The notes beneath the pieces were generated by a model. It ran no database searches, was not told the DNA's origin, and saw only the letters and a list, made by a program, of their open reading frames with translations. A stretch of DNA of 6,638 nucleotides from Bacillota bacterium (lineage in GTDB: Bacteria; Bacillota; Clostridia; Lachnospirales; Lachnospiraceae), in contig JAEZQN010000066.1 in assembly GCA_023441145.1 (NCBI GenBank), forward strand, positions 1 to 6,638. Direction: 5' to 3'. This document shows, piece after piece, positions 1 to 5,145 of this stretch. Within the stretch, counting starts at the first letter, position 1. Every line of letters begins with the position of its first letter. Position numbers and translations under genes: made by a program.

Positions 1-1538
1 TCCTCCATTCGTGATGCATTAAAATAGCATACTCCTAGATATACCATCAAAATAGAATAGAACCTGCGGCCTAAGAACTCCTCTAATATCACATCATCTC
101 TAAACCGTTCTATTCCGTCTTGCAATCTCCAACGCCTTAACAATAAGAAGGTGATCATATCCATTTCTTCATATTCTAGCACTAGCTTAGCCACATCATG
201 CATTGTATATCTACCACGACTCTTTTCAGCAATCGTAAGGAACTCATCTACGGTAGTAAATGGGGAAAGAAGCTTTATATAAGTATAGGTCATATCTGCC
301 CTAGTCCACTGCTCTGCAGTAAGACTAGAGGAAGTATAGCGACAAATAAAAATTTTATACCACTTGGTAAATCCATTTACGTCAAACTTAGCAAGACAGT
401 CCACCATGCACCAGAAAACTGCTTCCGGATTGTAAGCAACTACCTGATCTGGTATAGATTTATAGTAATGTTCATACTTACTATGAAAGGGACGAAGCTT
501 ATTTATCCTATGTAATTCTATCAAAGAAGTTAAGGCTTCTTTATGGAAGTTGATATCAAGATATAGGGCGGTTACCTTTTCATAATCTTGTTCATTCTCA
601 TAGTATTGAATAGCATCTAGGTTGACCTGTAAATACTCTTCTTCCTCCAAAACAATCGAAAATGCCCTTTGTAAATAAGAATGAATATATTCTGTAAAAA
701 CAAAGCTATCGCCTTCGATTCTCATAAGATAACAATTATCCTGAGCAAACTGTAATAGAATACGGTATTTTTCTGTGTTTCCATATAGATTCTGAAGTAC
801 CTTCTTATTAATAATCTCATAAGGATACACCCTCTTTATAAAGTCATACTCCTCCTTGGTCCACGTATCGATGGTTACAGTCTTTAAGTGCCAGAACAGC
901 TGATCTCTTACGTGTTGTAACACCTCCGGAAATCCTCTGTTTAATTTCTCATATTGCAAAACCATCAGATTTAATGTGACAGGCATAGCAGGAAAAAGAT
1001 CGGGCTTAATAAAAGTATCAAGAGGCATATCACATCCCTTAAACACATGGATGTATTCTTTCATTTCCTGTTCTGTAAGTATTAACTCTAAGCCTGAAAT
1101 CAGATTGATTTGATGGGATGCTACGCCACTATATATGTAATCAGGAACTTTTCCCTTTGTGATAAAAATGGTCCTAGATTTAACCCCCAACTGCTCAGTG
1201 ATTTGAACAATTAGTTTATCCATTTCGCCAAAAGCTACTTTTTCATAATTATCCCATATTAGTAAGCTTGTCATTTTCCTGCTACTAAGACTTCTTGCGA
1301 GTTCCTGTAGTAGCTCATTTGTAATTACTTCACAATCTATCCAATATACTTCATAGATGTTTTTAAGTTTATATTTGACAATCCAAGTAGCAATCAAACT
1401 AGTTTTTCCCATACCAGCAATTCCTTGTATATAGGTAGCATGATGCAATTGAAGACTTTTGTTTAACATACTACAGATGCGTGCACTAAGATATATCTCA
1501 TTATTTAGTTGTGGGGGTAAAAATAAGTTATTCTTCAT
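1..1538 (-). CDS. MalT/LuxR-like STAND ATPase regulator, C-terminus off window
   Basis: The reading frame is open from ATG at 1538 to the window edge: 512 codons plus two bases, with no stop. The N-terminus fits the MalT-type regulator ATPase. It has a Walker A motif GIAGMGKTS at residues 39-47, a Walker B-like strand LLIWDN at 92-97, and a strand SRTIFITKG at 121-129 where the family usually has its SR sensor strand. Residues about 265-293 (DNCYLMRIEG, then FTEYIHSYLQ) match the winged-helix region that follows the ATPase. The helical stretch from about 300 on resembles the start of the TPR-like sensor arm. In this family a LuxR-type DNA-binding domain usually comes last; it would lie outside the window, so the DNA-binding role is inferred. 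An in-frame TGA just upstream and a GAGAGGA at 1549-1555 support this start. Its own promoter lies at 1600-1628. The ligand and target genes are unknown. Confidence 0.85.
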   Translation of the reverse strand, partial: MKNNLFLPPQLNNEIYLSARICSMLNKSLQLHHATYIQGIAGMGKTSLIATWIVKYKLKNIYEVYWIDCEVITNELLQELARSLSSRKMTSLLIWDNYEKVAFGEMDKLIVQITEQLGVKSRTIFITKGKVPDYIYSGVASHQINLISGLELILTEQEMKEYIHVFKGCDMPLDTFIKPDLFPAMPVTLNLMVLQYEKLNRGFPEVLQHVRDQLFWHLKTVTIDTWTKEEYDFIKRVYPYEIINKKVLQNLYGNTEKYRILLQFAQDNCYLMRIEGDSFVFTEYIHSYLQRAFSIVLEEEEYLQVNLDAIQYYENEQDYEKVTALYLDINFHKEALTSLIELHRINKLRPFHSKYEHYYKSIPDQVVAYNPEAVFWCMVDCLAKFDVNGFTKWYKIFICRYTSSSLTAEQWTRADMTYTYIKLLSPFTTVDEFLTIAEKSRGRYTMHDVAKLVLEYEEMDMITFLLLRRWRLQDGIERFRDDVILEEFLGRRFYSILMVYLGVCYFNASRME

Positions 1539-1599
1539 AAGAACCCTATCCTCTCAGACACCTCTTTTGTTTCTTGTTTTCAGCATGTATTATCTACTA

Positions 1600-1628
1600 A
1601 TATTACATTATTGTGAATATGTTATCAA
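1600..1628 (-). promoter_or_regulatory. Predicted sigma-A promoter of the STAND regulator gene
   Basis: On the minus strand TTGATA (1623-1628) is separated by 17 bp from TAATAT (1600-1605). Both hexamers are one base from consensus. The predicted start near 1593 gives a leader of about 55 nt before the ATG at 1538. It lies beyond the rplL terminator, so the regulator is probably transcribed on its own. Confidence 0.6.
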
Positions 1629-1686
1629 TGCTCTCTTCAATATTTTAACATATATTTTATATGATGCCCAAAAGCTCTGTAAGAAC

Positions 1687-1747
1687 AAAGAGTTTCGCAA
1701 GCGATACTCTCCGCCTGTGCCCGTCGTGTAAGCGACATTATCTATAC
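1687..1747 (-). repeat. 61-bp hairpin repeat, copy A
   Basis: This stretch aligns with 4191-4252 at 50 of 62 columns, with one gap. It lies just past the U-tract of the rplL terminator, as copy B does past the rplA terminator, in the same orientation. It ends in a hairpin at 1689-1710 with arms of 10 nt, 9 of them paired, and a 2-nt loop. In copy B a C-G pair of this stem is replaced by a T-A pair, so the fold is kept. GTATAGATAATGT, CACGAC and CACAGGCGGAGAGT are identical in both copies on the minus strand. Weaker similarity may continue to about 1668. No protein-coding reading is convincing. It could be a small dispersed palindromic element or part of a structured RNA. Confidence 0.75.
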
Positions 1748-1754
1748 CGCTGCA

Positions 1755-1785
1755 ATAAAAAAAGCAGCCCCAAAAGGGACTGCTT
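1755..1785 (-). terminator. Intrinsic terminator of the rplJ-rplL unit
   Basis: On the minus strand AAGCAGTCCC, a TTTT loop and GGGGCTGCTT form a 10-bp stem with one G-U pair, followed directly by a run of T (1757-1763). It lies 45 bp past the rplL stop at 1831, and 21 bp past the second stop at 1807. There is no good U-tract on the plus strand, so it acts mainly on the ribosomal transcript. It separates rplL from anything downstream. Confidence 0.93.
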
Positions 1786-1830
1786 CTTATTGGCATAAAG
1801 TATAAACTATTTAAGAGTAACTTTAGCGCC

Positions 1831-2172
1831 TTAAGCTTCAAGCTTAGTTTTGATATCTTCAGCTTCTTCCTTAGTAGCTGCTTCTTTAACAACCTTAGGA
1901 GCTCCATCAACAACTTCTTTAGCTTCTTTTAAGCCTAAACCAGTTACTTCACGAACTACTTTGATAACCTTAACTTTGTTAGGGCCAACTTCTGTTAACT
2001 CTACATCAAATTCAGTTTTTTCTTCTTCAGCAGCACCAGTATCTGCAGCAGCAGCAACTACTACACCAGCAGCAGCGGAAACACCAAATTCTTCTTCACA
2101 TGCTTTTACTAAATCGTTTAATTCTAATACTGTTAAGCCTTTAATAGCTTCGATAAATTCTTGAGTTGTCAT
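1831..2172 (-). CDS. rplL: 50S ribosomal protein L7/L12, apparently truncated at the C-terminus
   Basis: L7/L12 forms dimers on the L10 stalk base and recruits translational GTPases. The N-terminal dimerization region is about residues 1-30 (TTQEFIEAIK, LELNDLVKACEEEFGV). An Ala-rich hinge covers 33-52 and the factor-binding domain starts near 53, with the conserved helix VIKVVREVTGLGLKEAK at 69-85. GGAGGT lies 8 nt before the ATG. The frame ends after 113 residues at TAA (1831-1833), in ...KTKLEA. The next codons in the same frame read GAKVTLK and then TAG (1807-1809), which is the normal ending of the family. Read through, the protein would be 121 residues, the usual size. One substitution (for example GAA to TAA) explains this. 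The lost segment normally forms the last beta strand of the C-terminal domain. A true mutation, a sequencing error and readthrough cannot be told apart here. Confidence 0.95.
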   Translation of the reverse strand: MTTQEFIEAIKGLTVLELNDLVKACEEEFGVSAAAGVVVAAAADTGAAEEEKTEFDVELTEVGPNKVKVIKVVREVTGLGLKEAKEVVDGAPKVVKEAATKEEAEDIKTKLEA

Positions 2173-2208
2173 TATTCATTACCTCCAATTATATTTGAGT
2201 TGATTATT

Positions 2209-2244
2209 TAGACATTATCATGTCTATCACTTAGGCATATGCCT
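2209..2244 (-). other. Two inverted repeats in the rplJ-rplL gap
   Basis: The 95-bp gap between rplJ and rplL holds a perfect 7-bp stem with a 4-nt loop (TAGACAT/ATGTCTA, 2209-2226) and a 12-nt perfect palindrome AGGCATATGCCT (2233-2244). Neither has a U-tract, so they are not terminators. They could be an RNA processing or stability element that lets rplL be made in excess over rplJ, as the stalk stoichiometry requires. That role is inferred. Confidence 0.4.
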
Positions 2245-2267
2245 GTCTTCCTGGGTTTAACTCACCC

Positions 2268-2756
2268 TTACGCTTCTTTGCTTTCAGCGATCTGATTAAG
2301 AACTCTTGCAAAGTTTGTAATAGGGGATTGTAAGCTTCCAAGTAATTTGGAAATAAGCACTTCTCTGGAAGGGATGTTTGCAATAACTTTAACGCCATTA
2401 GCATCATAGAAGTGTCCTTCTACTACTGCACCCTTAAATTCAAGTTTGTCATTTCCTTTAGCCACTTCATTAAGAACTCTTGCTGGAGCAGTTGCATCAT
2501 CCATACCAAATGCAATTGCAGTAGGTCCTTCTAATTGAGCGTCTAACTGAGCGAAATCAGTACCTTCGAAAGCTCTCTTAAGCATTGTGTTTTTGTATAC
2601 TTTGTATACAACTCCAGCTTCTCTTAATTTCTTACGCATAGCAGTGTCCTGCTCTACTGTTAAACCACGATAGTCAACAATAACTGCGGATTGAGCTTTG
2701 GAAGCAAACTCTTTGATTTCGTCTACAATAGGTTGTTTTAATTCTACCTTTGCCAT
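2268..2756 (-). CDS. rplJ: 50S ribosomal protein L10
   Basis: L10 anchors the L7/L12 stalk to 23S rRNA and L11, and with L12 represses its own operon by binding the mRNA leader. Its 162 residues are of normal length. Family landmarks are YRGLTV at 29-34, VYKNTMLKRA at 53-62, the LEGPTAIAF segment at 75-83 and PSREVLISKLLGSLQSP at 129-145. The C-terminal helix from about 145 is the usual L12-binding region. AAGGAGGT lies 8 nt before the ATG. It is the first gene of a two-gene unit with rplL, and its long leader (about 225 nt) contains an L10-type regulatory RNA and an attenuator. Confidence 0.97.
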   Translation of the reverse strand: MAKVELKQPIVDEIKEFASKAQSAVIVDYRGLTVEQDTAMRKKLREAGVVYKVYKNTMLKRAFEGTDFAQLDAQLEGPTAIAFGMDDATAPARVLNEVAKGNDKLEFKGAVVEGHFYDANGVKVIANIPSREVLISKLLGSLQSPITNFARVLNQIAESKEA

Positions 2757-2781
2757 TATGCTGTACCTCCTTATAGAATGG

Positions 2782-2799
2782 TGGCTGAGTCCTCAGCCA
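2782..2799 (-). promoter_or_regulatory. Hairpin just before the rplJ ribosome binding site
   Basis: This is a perfect inverted repeat of two 8-nt arms, TGGCTGAG and CTCAGCCA, around 2 nt. It lies about 10 nt upstream of the rplJ Shine-Dalgarno and downstream of the attenuator. It has no U-tract. It may help expose or hide the rplJ start, or be part of the L10 leader fold. Confidence 0.5.
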
Positions 2800-2838
2800 A
2801 GGCACCGCCGCTTAAATATGAAACAAAGTTTCTCCATG

Positions 2839-2869
2839 AAAAAAAACCTTGCTGTAAGACAGCAAGGTT
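2839..2869 (-). terminator. Intrinsic attenuator in the rplJ leader
   Basis: A perfect 11-bp stem (AACCTTGCTGT/ACAGCAAGGTT, 2845-2855 and 2859-2869) with a 3-nt loop is followed by eight T on the minus strand (2839-2846, the first two also in the stem). It sits inside the leader between the promoter and rplJ, so it must be conditional. The expected trigger is binding of the L10-L12 complex to the upstream leader RNA. It could also stop read-through from the CAP gene, which has no clear terminator of its own. Confidence 0.9.
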
Positions 2870-2898
2870 CTATAAGTTCATACATGAATCTCTTATAT

Positions 2899-2985
2899 TT
2901 CCTCGGTAGGCGTGTTCAACTTATGCCTTACGGCACCTACTGTCTTCGGCAGCTATATAAATCAAGCGTAGAACGCTCGACCTTT
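2899..2985 (-). ncRNA. L10 leader: cis-regulatory RNA of the rplJ-rplL operon
   Basis: Between the predicted transcription start and the attenuator, the minus strand carries the elements typical of the L10 leader family. GAAGACAGTAGGTGCC comes first, then GTAAGGC and a purine-rich TAAGTTGAAC stretch, then GCCTACCGAGGA. GTAGG pairs with CCTAC to close the core. An additional hairpin lies at 2962-2980 (TCGAGCGT/ACGCTTGA with one G-U pair). In this family the L10(L12) complex binds the RNA and represses its own synthesis. The match is from recognition of motifs, not from a covariance search. Confidence 0.8.
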
Positions 2986-2988
2986 ATG

Positions 2989-3018
2989 AGTATAACATGT
3001 AACCATAAAATGTGTCAA
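2989..3018 (-). promoter_or_regulatory. Strong sigma-A promoter of the rplJ-rplL operon
   Basis: On the minus strand a consensus TTGACA (3013-3018) is followed after 18 bp by TATACT (2989-2994), preceded by TGT as in an extended -10. Reading TTATAC instead gives a 17-bp spacer. The start is predicted near 2982, just ahead of the L10 leader. The -35 box is only 23 bp past the stop codon of the CAP gene. Confidence 0.85.
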
Positions 3019-3041
3019 TAACAATTTTTGTATTTTATTTA

Positions 3042-4010
3042 TTAATTAGTAAACACTTGTGTCCAGTATATAACACCATTTTTCACATAACAACCAATTC
3101 CTACTTTTCCAAACTTATTACTTAATATATTGGCACGATGTCCAGAAGAATTCATCCAAGCATCCATAACAACTGCAGGAGATTTTTGTCCATATGCAAT
3201 ATTCTCTCCCCATGCACTATAACTAATACCATATTCCTTTAACACGGAAACACCGCTTGTCCCATCAGGTCTCGTATGAGAGAATAATGATACGATTTCC
3301 TTAGCTCGTTGATTCGCTGCATTTTTAAGCTTTGTATTAGTTGTAAGGGGATTTAATCCTTCTTTGGCACGTTCCTTATTGACAATTTTTAATACTTCTG
3401 CAATATAGGCATCCGTATTTACCTCAGAAGAACTTCCCGGAGTGTTTGTTGGTTTGGTTGTTGGTTTGGTTGTTGGGTTGGTCGTTGGTTTTGTTGTTGG
3501 TTTTGTTGTTGGCACTACGGTTGGGTTTGCTGTAGCCTGTGGTCTTTTGGTACATTCAGGGCTTTTGGTCGCTTGTGGTTTATTGTTAACCACGGGGCAC
3601 TCTGTAGTCTGTGGTTTATTAGTAACCACGGGACACTCTGTAGCCTGTGAGTTATTGTTAACCACGGGACACTCTGTAGCCTGTGGGTTATTATTAACCA
3701 CAGGACACTCTGTAGCCTGTGGGTTCATAGTAGTTTCAGCATCTACAGTAGCCTGTGACTTCTTAGTAACAAAAGGAACACTAGATTCCTTTACTTCCTT
3801 TTCCCCACTATCAATCTCTTGTTTACTAGTTACGTGTTCGGAACTGTCTTGGCTTGACATTTCATATTCCGTAGGTTTCTCTGTTTCTGCGGTGAAGGAC
3901 TGCTCCTCCACATGCTGATATGCATCTGTGTTGTTATTAGCTCCACCACAACTTACTAAAACAAGTGACAAAGCGCAAACAACGCCCATTGCAAAAGCAT
4001 TTTTCTTCAT
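3042..4010 (-). CDS. Lipoprotein with repetitive stalk and CAP (SCP/YkwD-like) domain
   Basis: This is a 322-residue protein predicted to be anchored outside the cell. Residues 1-20 are a lipoprotein signal peptide with lipobox LVSC and lipidated Cys21. An acidic, Ser/Thr/Glu-rich linker follows to about 83. Seven 12-residue repeats occupy 84-166, the central ones close to NPQATECPVVNN, with a Cys in five of them. Then comes a PTTK-type stretch at 167-190. The C-terminal CAP domain (about 198-322) has SHTRPDG at 244-250, GENIA at 269-273, AWMNSSGHRANIL at 284-296 and the ending YWTQVF. His245 and His291 match the conserved CAP cavity residues. The function of bacterial CAP proteins of this type is not settled; cell-wall, adhesion or protease-like roles are possible. 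GGAGG lies 10 nt before the start. The gene sits alone between two ribosomal units, which is not its usual neighbourhood. Confidence 0.9.
   Translation of the reverse strand: MKKNAFAMGVVCALSLVLVSCGGANNNTDAYQHVEEQSFTAETEKPTEYEMSSQDSSEHVTSKQEIDSGEKEVKESSVPFVTKKSQATVDAETTMNPQATECPVVNNNPQATECPVVNNNSQATECPVVTNKPQTTECPVVNNKPQATKSPECTKRPQATANPTVVPTTKPTTKPTTNPTTKPTTKPTNTPGSSSEVNTDAYIAEVLKIVNKERAKEGLNPLTTNTKLKNAANQRAKEIVSLFSHTRPDGTSGVSVLKEYGISYSAWGENIAYGQKSPAVVMDAWMNSSGHRANILSNKFGKVGIGCYVKNGVIYWTQVFTN
3441..3512 (-). repeat. PTTK-type tandem repeat in the CAP protein stalk
   Basis: Five four-residue units (PTTK, PTTK, PTTN, PTTK, PTTK), then PTNT, encoded by near-identical 12-bp DNA units. Pro/Thr-rich spacers like this typically extend a domain away from the membrane through the cell wall. 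The low-complexity DNA can gain or lose units by slippage, so length may vary between strains. Confidence 0.85.
3513..3761 (-). repeat. 36-bp in-frame tandem repeats coding 12-residue stalk units
   Basis: Seven units of exactly 12 codons. The first (residues 84-95) is degenerate; units at 96, 108, 120 and 132 share (N/K)(P/S)Q(A/T)TECPVV; units at 144 and 156 drift (KPQATKSPECTK, RPQATANPTVV). The period of 36 bp keeps the frame, and the DNA units are still very similar, so expansion is probably recent. Cys recurs at residues 102, 114, 126, 138 and 153. Confidence 0.9.
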
Positions 4011-4049
4011 ATTACATACCCTCCTATGGTACTATGAACGATGAAATAA

Positions 4050-4066
4050 ATACAGTTATACTGTAT
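4050..4066 (-). promoter_or_regulatory. 17-bp inverted repeat upstream of the CAP gene
   Basis: ATACAGT and ACTGTAT form a perfect 7-bp dyad around TAT, 39 bp before the CAP gene start and close to its ribosome binding site. The symmetry suits a dimeric repressor operator or a small hairpin. No regulator can be named. Confidence 0.4.
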
Positions 4067-4104
4067 CCTTTCATATGCAAGTTACTATATAAGACTAACA
4101 TATA

Positions 4105-4171
4105 CCCCCTTACCCTTACAATAGTAATTAATTGGGGGTTCCCCCTATACTGTAAAACATAGAGTTTTACA
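4105..4171 (-). other. Cluster of C/G runs and a hairpin in the CAP upstream region
   Basis: On the plus strand CCCCC (4105-4109), GGGGG (4134-4138) and CCCCC (4141-4145) lie close together, so the G run can pair with either C run. Beside them is a perfect 8-bp inverted repeat TGTAAAAC/GTTTTACA with a 5-nt loop (4151-4171). I found no convincing promoter for the CAP gene here. The best candidate is TTGTAA with a poor TATAGG 17 bp on, overlapping the hairpin. Confidence 0.4.
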
Positions 4172-4190
4172 AAAAGTTCCTATGAAGATT

Positions 4191-4252
4191 AAAGAGTTTT
4201 GCTTGCAAAACTCTCCGCCTGTGGTGAGTCGTGAAAACAACATTATCTATAC
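4191..4252 (-). repeat. 62-bp hairpin repeat, copy B
   Basis: This is the partner of 1687-1747, in the same orientation and directly behind the U-tract of the rplA terminator. Its hairpin (4193-4214) is perfect: AGAGTTTTGC, a 2-nt loop and GCAAAACTCT. Compared with copy A the stem has changed on both sides and still pairs. The copies are direct repeats about 2.5 kb apart that bracket the CAP gene and rplJ-rplL. Confidence 0.75.
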
Positions 4253-4255
4253 AAC

Positions 4256-4284
4256 AAAAAAACGCCCTGCTCGTTAGCAGGGCG
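4256..4284 (-). terminator. Intrinsic terminator after rplA
   Basis: CGCCCTGCT and AGCAGGGCG form a perfect 9-bp GC-rich stem with a 4-nt loop (4263-4284), followed on the minus strand by seven T (4256-4262). It lies 16 bp past the rplA stop and ends the secE-nusG-rplK-rplA transcript. Confidence 0.95.
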
Positions 4285-4300
4285 TGCTTAATTATCTAAA

Positions 4301-4990
4301 TTAGAATTTAGAAGTATTTACTTTAACTCCAGGACCCATAGTAGAAGCAATTGTTATGCTCTTAAGGTATTGACCTTTAGCAGCAGCAGGTTTTGCTTTT
4401 ACAATAGCACCGATTAAAGTGTTGAAGTTTTCAGAAAGTTGCTCCTCAGTAAAGGAGATCTTTCCAACAGGACAGTGGATAATGTTTGTTTTATCCAATC
4501 TGTATTCGATCTTACCAGCTTTGATATCATTAACAGCTTTTGTAACATCCATGGTAACAGTACCAGCTTTTGGGTTAGGCATTAAGCCTTTTGGTCCAAG
4601 TACACGGCCAAGACGACCAACAACACCCATCATATCAGGAGTAGCTACAACTACATCAAAGTCTAACCATCCTTCATTTTGGATCTTTGGAATTAACTCG
4701 TCGCCACCAACATAGTCAGCACCAGCTGCCTCTGCTTCTGCAACTTTATCGCCTTTTGCAAATACTAAAACCTTAACAGTTTTACCAGTTCCGTGTGGTA
4801 ATACAACTGCACCACGAACCTGTTGATCTGCATGACGTCCATCAACACCAAGTCTGATATGAGCTTCAACTGTTTCATCGAATTTTGCAACAGCTACTTT
4901 TTTCACTAAACTTACCGCATCAGCTGTATCATATAGCATAGCTCTATCTATAAGTTTTGCAGCTTCAACGTATTTCTTTCCTCTTTTCAT
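4301..4990 (-). CDS. rplA: 50S ribosomal protein L1
   Basis: L1 binds the mobile L1 stalk of 23S rRNA and helps deacylated tRNA leave the E site; free L1 represses its own operon by binding mRNA. The 229 residues are of normal length. The N-terminal rRNA-binding part includes FDETVEAHIRLGVD at 37-50. The family signature lies around 120-150 (TPDMMGVVGRLGRVLGPKG, then LMPNPKAGTVT), and the end has STMGPGVKVN at 216-225. AGGAGG lies 8 nt before the ATG. It is the last gene of its unit, 155 bp after rplK, with a probable L1-binding RNA motif directly against its ribosome binding site. Confidence 0.97.
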   Translation of the reverse strand: MKRGKKYVEAAKLIDRAMLYDTADAVSLVKKVAVAKFDETVEAHIRLGVDGRHADQQVRGAVVLPHGTGKTVKVLVFAKGDKVAEAEAAGADYVGGDELIPKIQNEGWLDFDVVVATPDMMGVVGRLGRVLGPKGLMPNPKAGTVTMDVTKAVNDIKAGKIEYRLDKTNIIHCPVGKISFTEEQLSENFNTLIGAIVKAKPAAAKGQYLKSITIASTMGPGVKVNTSKF

Positions 4991-5005
4991 TTAATTAACC
5001 TCCTA

Positions 5006-5035
5006 GTGGTAGTATCGGGAGCTTTGCCCTCCCAC
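5006..5035 (-). promoter_or_regulatory. Probable L1-binding mRNA site before rplA
   Basis: The minus strand reads GTGGGAGGG, a short loop, CTCCCGATACTACCAC. Outer GTGG/CCAC and inner GAG/CTC helices are separated by an asymmetric bulge on the 3' side. This resembles the 23S rRNA L1 site, which contains GGUGGGAGGC and AUACCACC. The motif ends next to the rplA Shine-Dalgarno (4999-5004), so bound L1 would block ribosome entry. A near copy lies before rplK. Confidence 0.65.
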
Positions 5036-5080
5036 GTATCTACGAACCGTTACCGGCATGAGATCTATTTTAATTGCCTA

Positions 5081-5106
5081 ATTTTCAATTTGCGATGTTT
5101 GAAAAT
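5081..5106 (-). other. Inverted repeat in the rplK-rplA gap
   Basis: A perfect 8-bp stem ATTTTCAA/TTGAAAAT with a 10-nt loop, in the first half of the 155-bp gap. It is AT-only apart from one C-G pair and has no U-tract. It could be a weak RNA fold or chance in AT-rich DNA. No good promoter was found in this gap. Confidence 0.3.
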
Positions 5107-5145
5107 CTTATTTATTCAATATTGTTCTATCTATATTGCTTGGAA

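Noticed and set aside
198..515. Plus-strand open frame of 105 codons
   Set aside because: It lies inside the well-supported minus-strand STAND regulator and resembles no protein I recognise.
1459..1731. Plus-strand open frame of 90 codons across the regulator's upstream region
   Set aside because: It overlaps the start of the minus-strand regulator and its predicted promoter, and has no supporting ribosome binding site.
1755..1785. Bidirectional terminator function at the rplL terminator
   Set aside because: The plus-strand side lacks a U-tract, and no plus-strand gene points into it.
1608..1913. Minus-strand open frame overlapping the end of rplL and the terminator
   Set aside because: It overlaps rplL in another frame and runs through a terminator and a repeat, with no start signal or recognisable domain.
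3513..3761. 36-bp repeats resembling a CRISPR array
   Set aside because: The units are contiguous with no unique spacers, are in frame with a coding sequence, and vary as protein repeats do.
3442..3918. Long plus-strand open frame rich in Val/Gly and Cys/Leu
   Set aside because: It is the complement of the Thr/Pro and Cys repeats of the CAP protein; the repeat keeps the opposite strand open. It has no good ribosome binding site.
4781..4792. GTGKT in rplA as a nucleotide-binding P-loop
   Set aside because: This segment (PHGTGK) is a normal conserved stretch of ribosomal protein L1 and not an ATPase motif.
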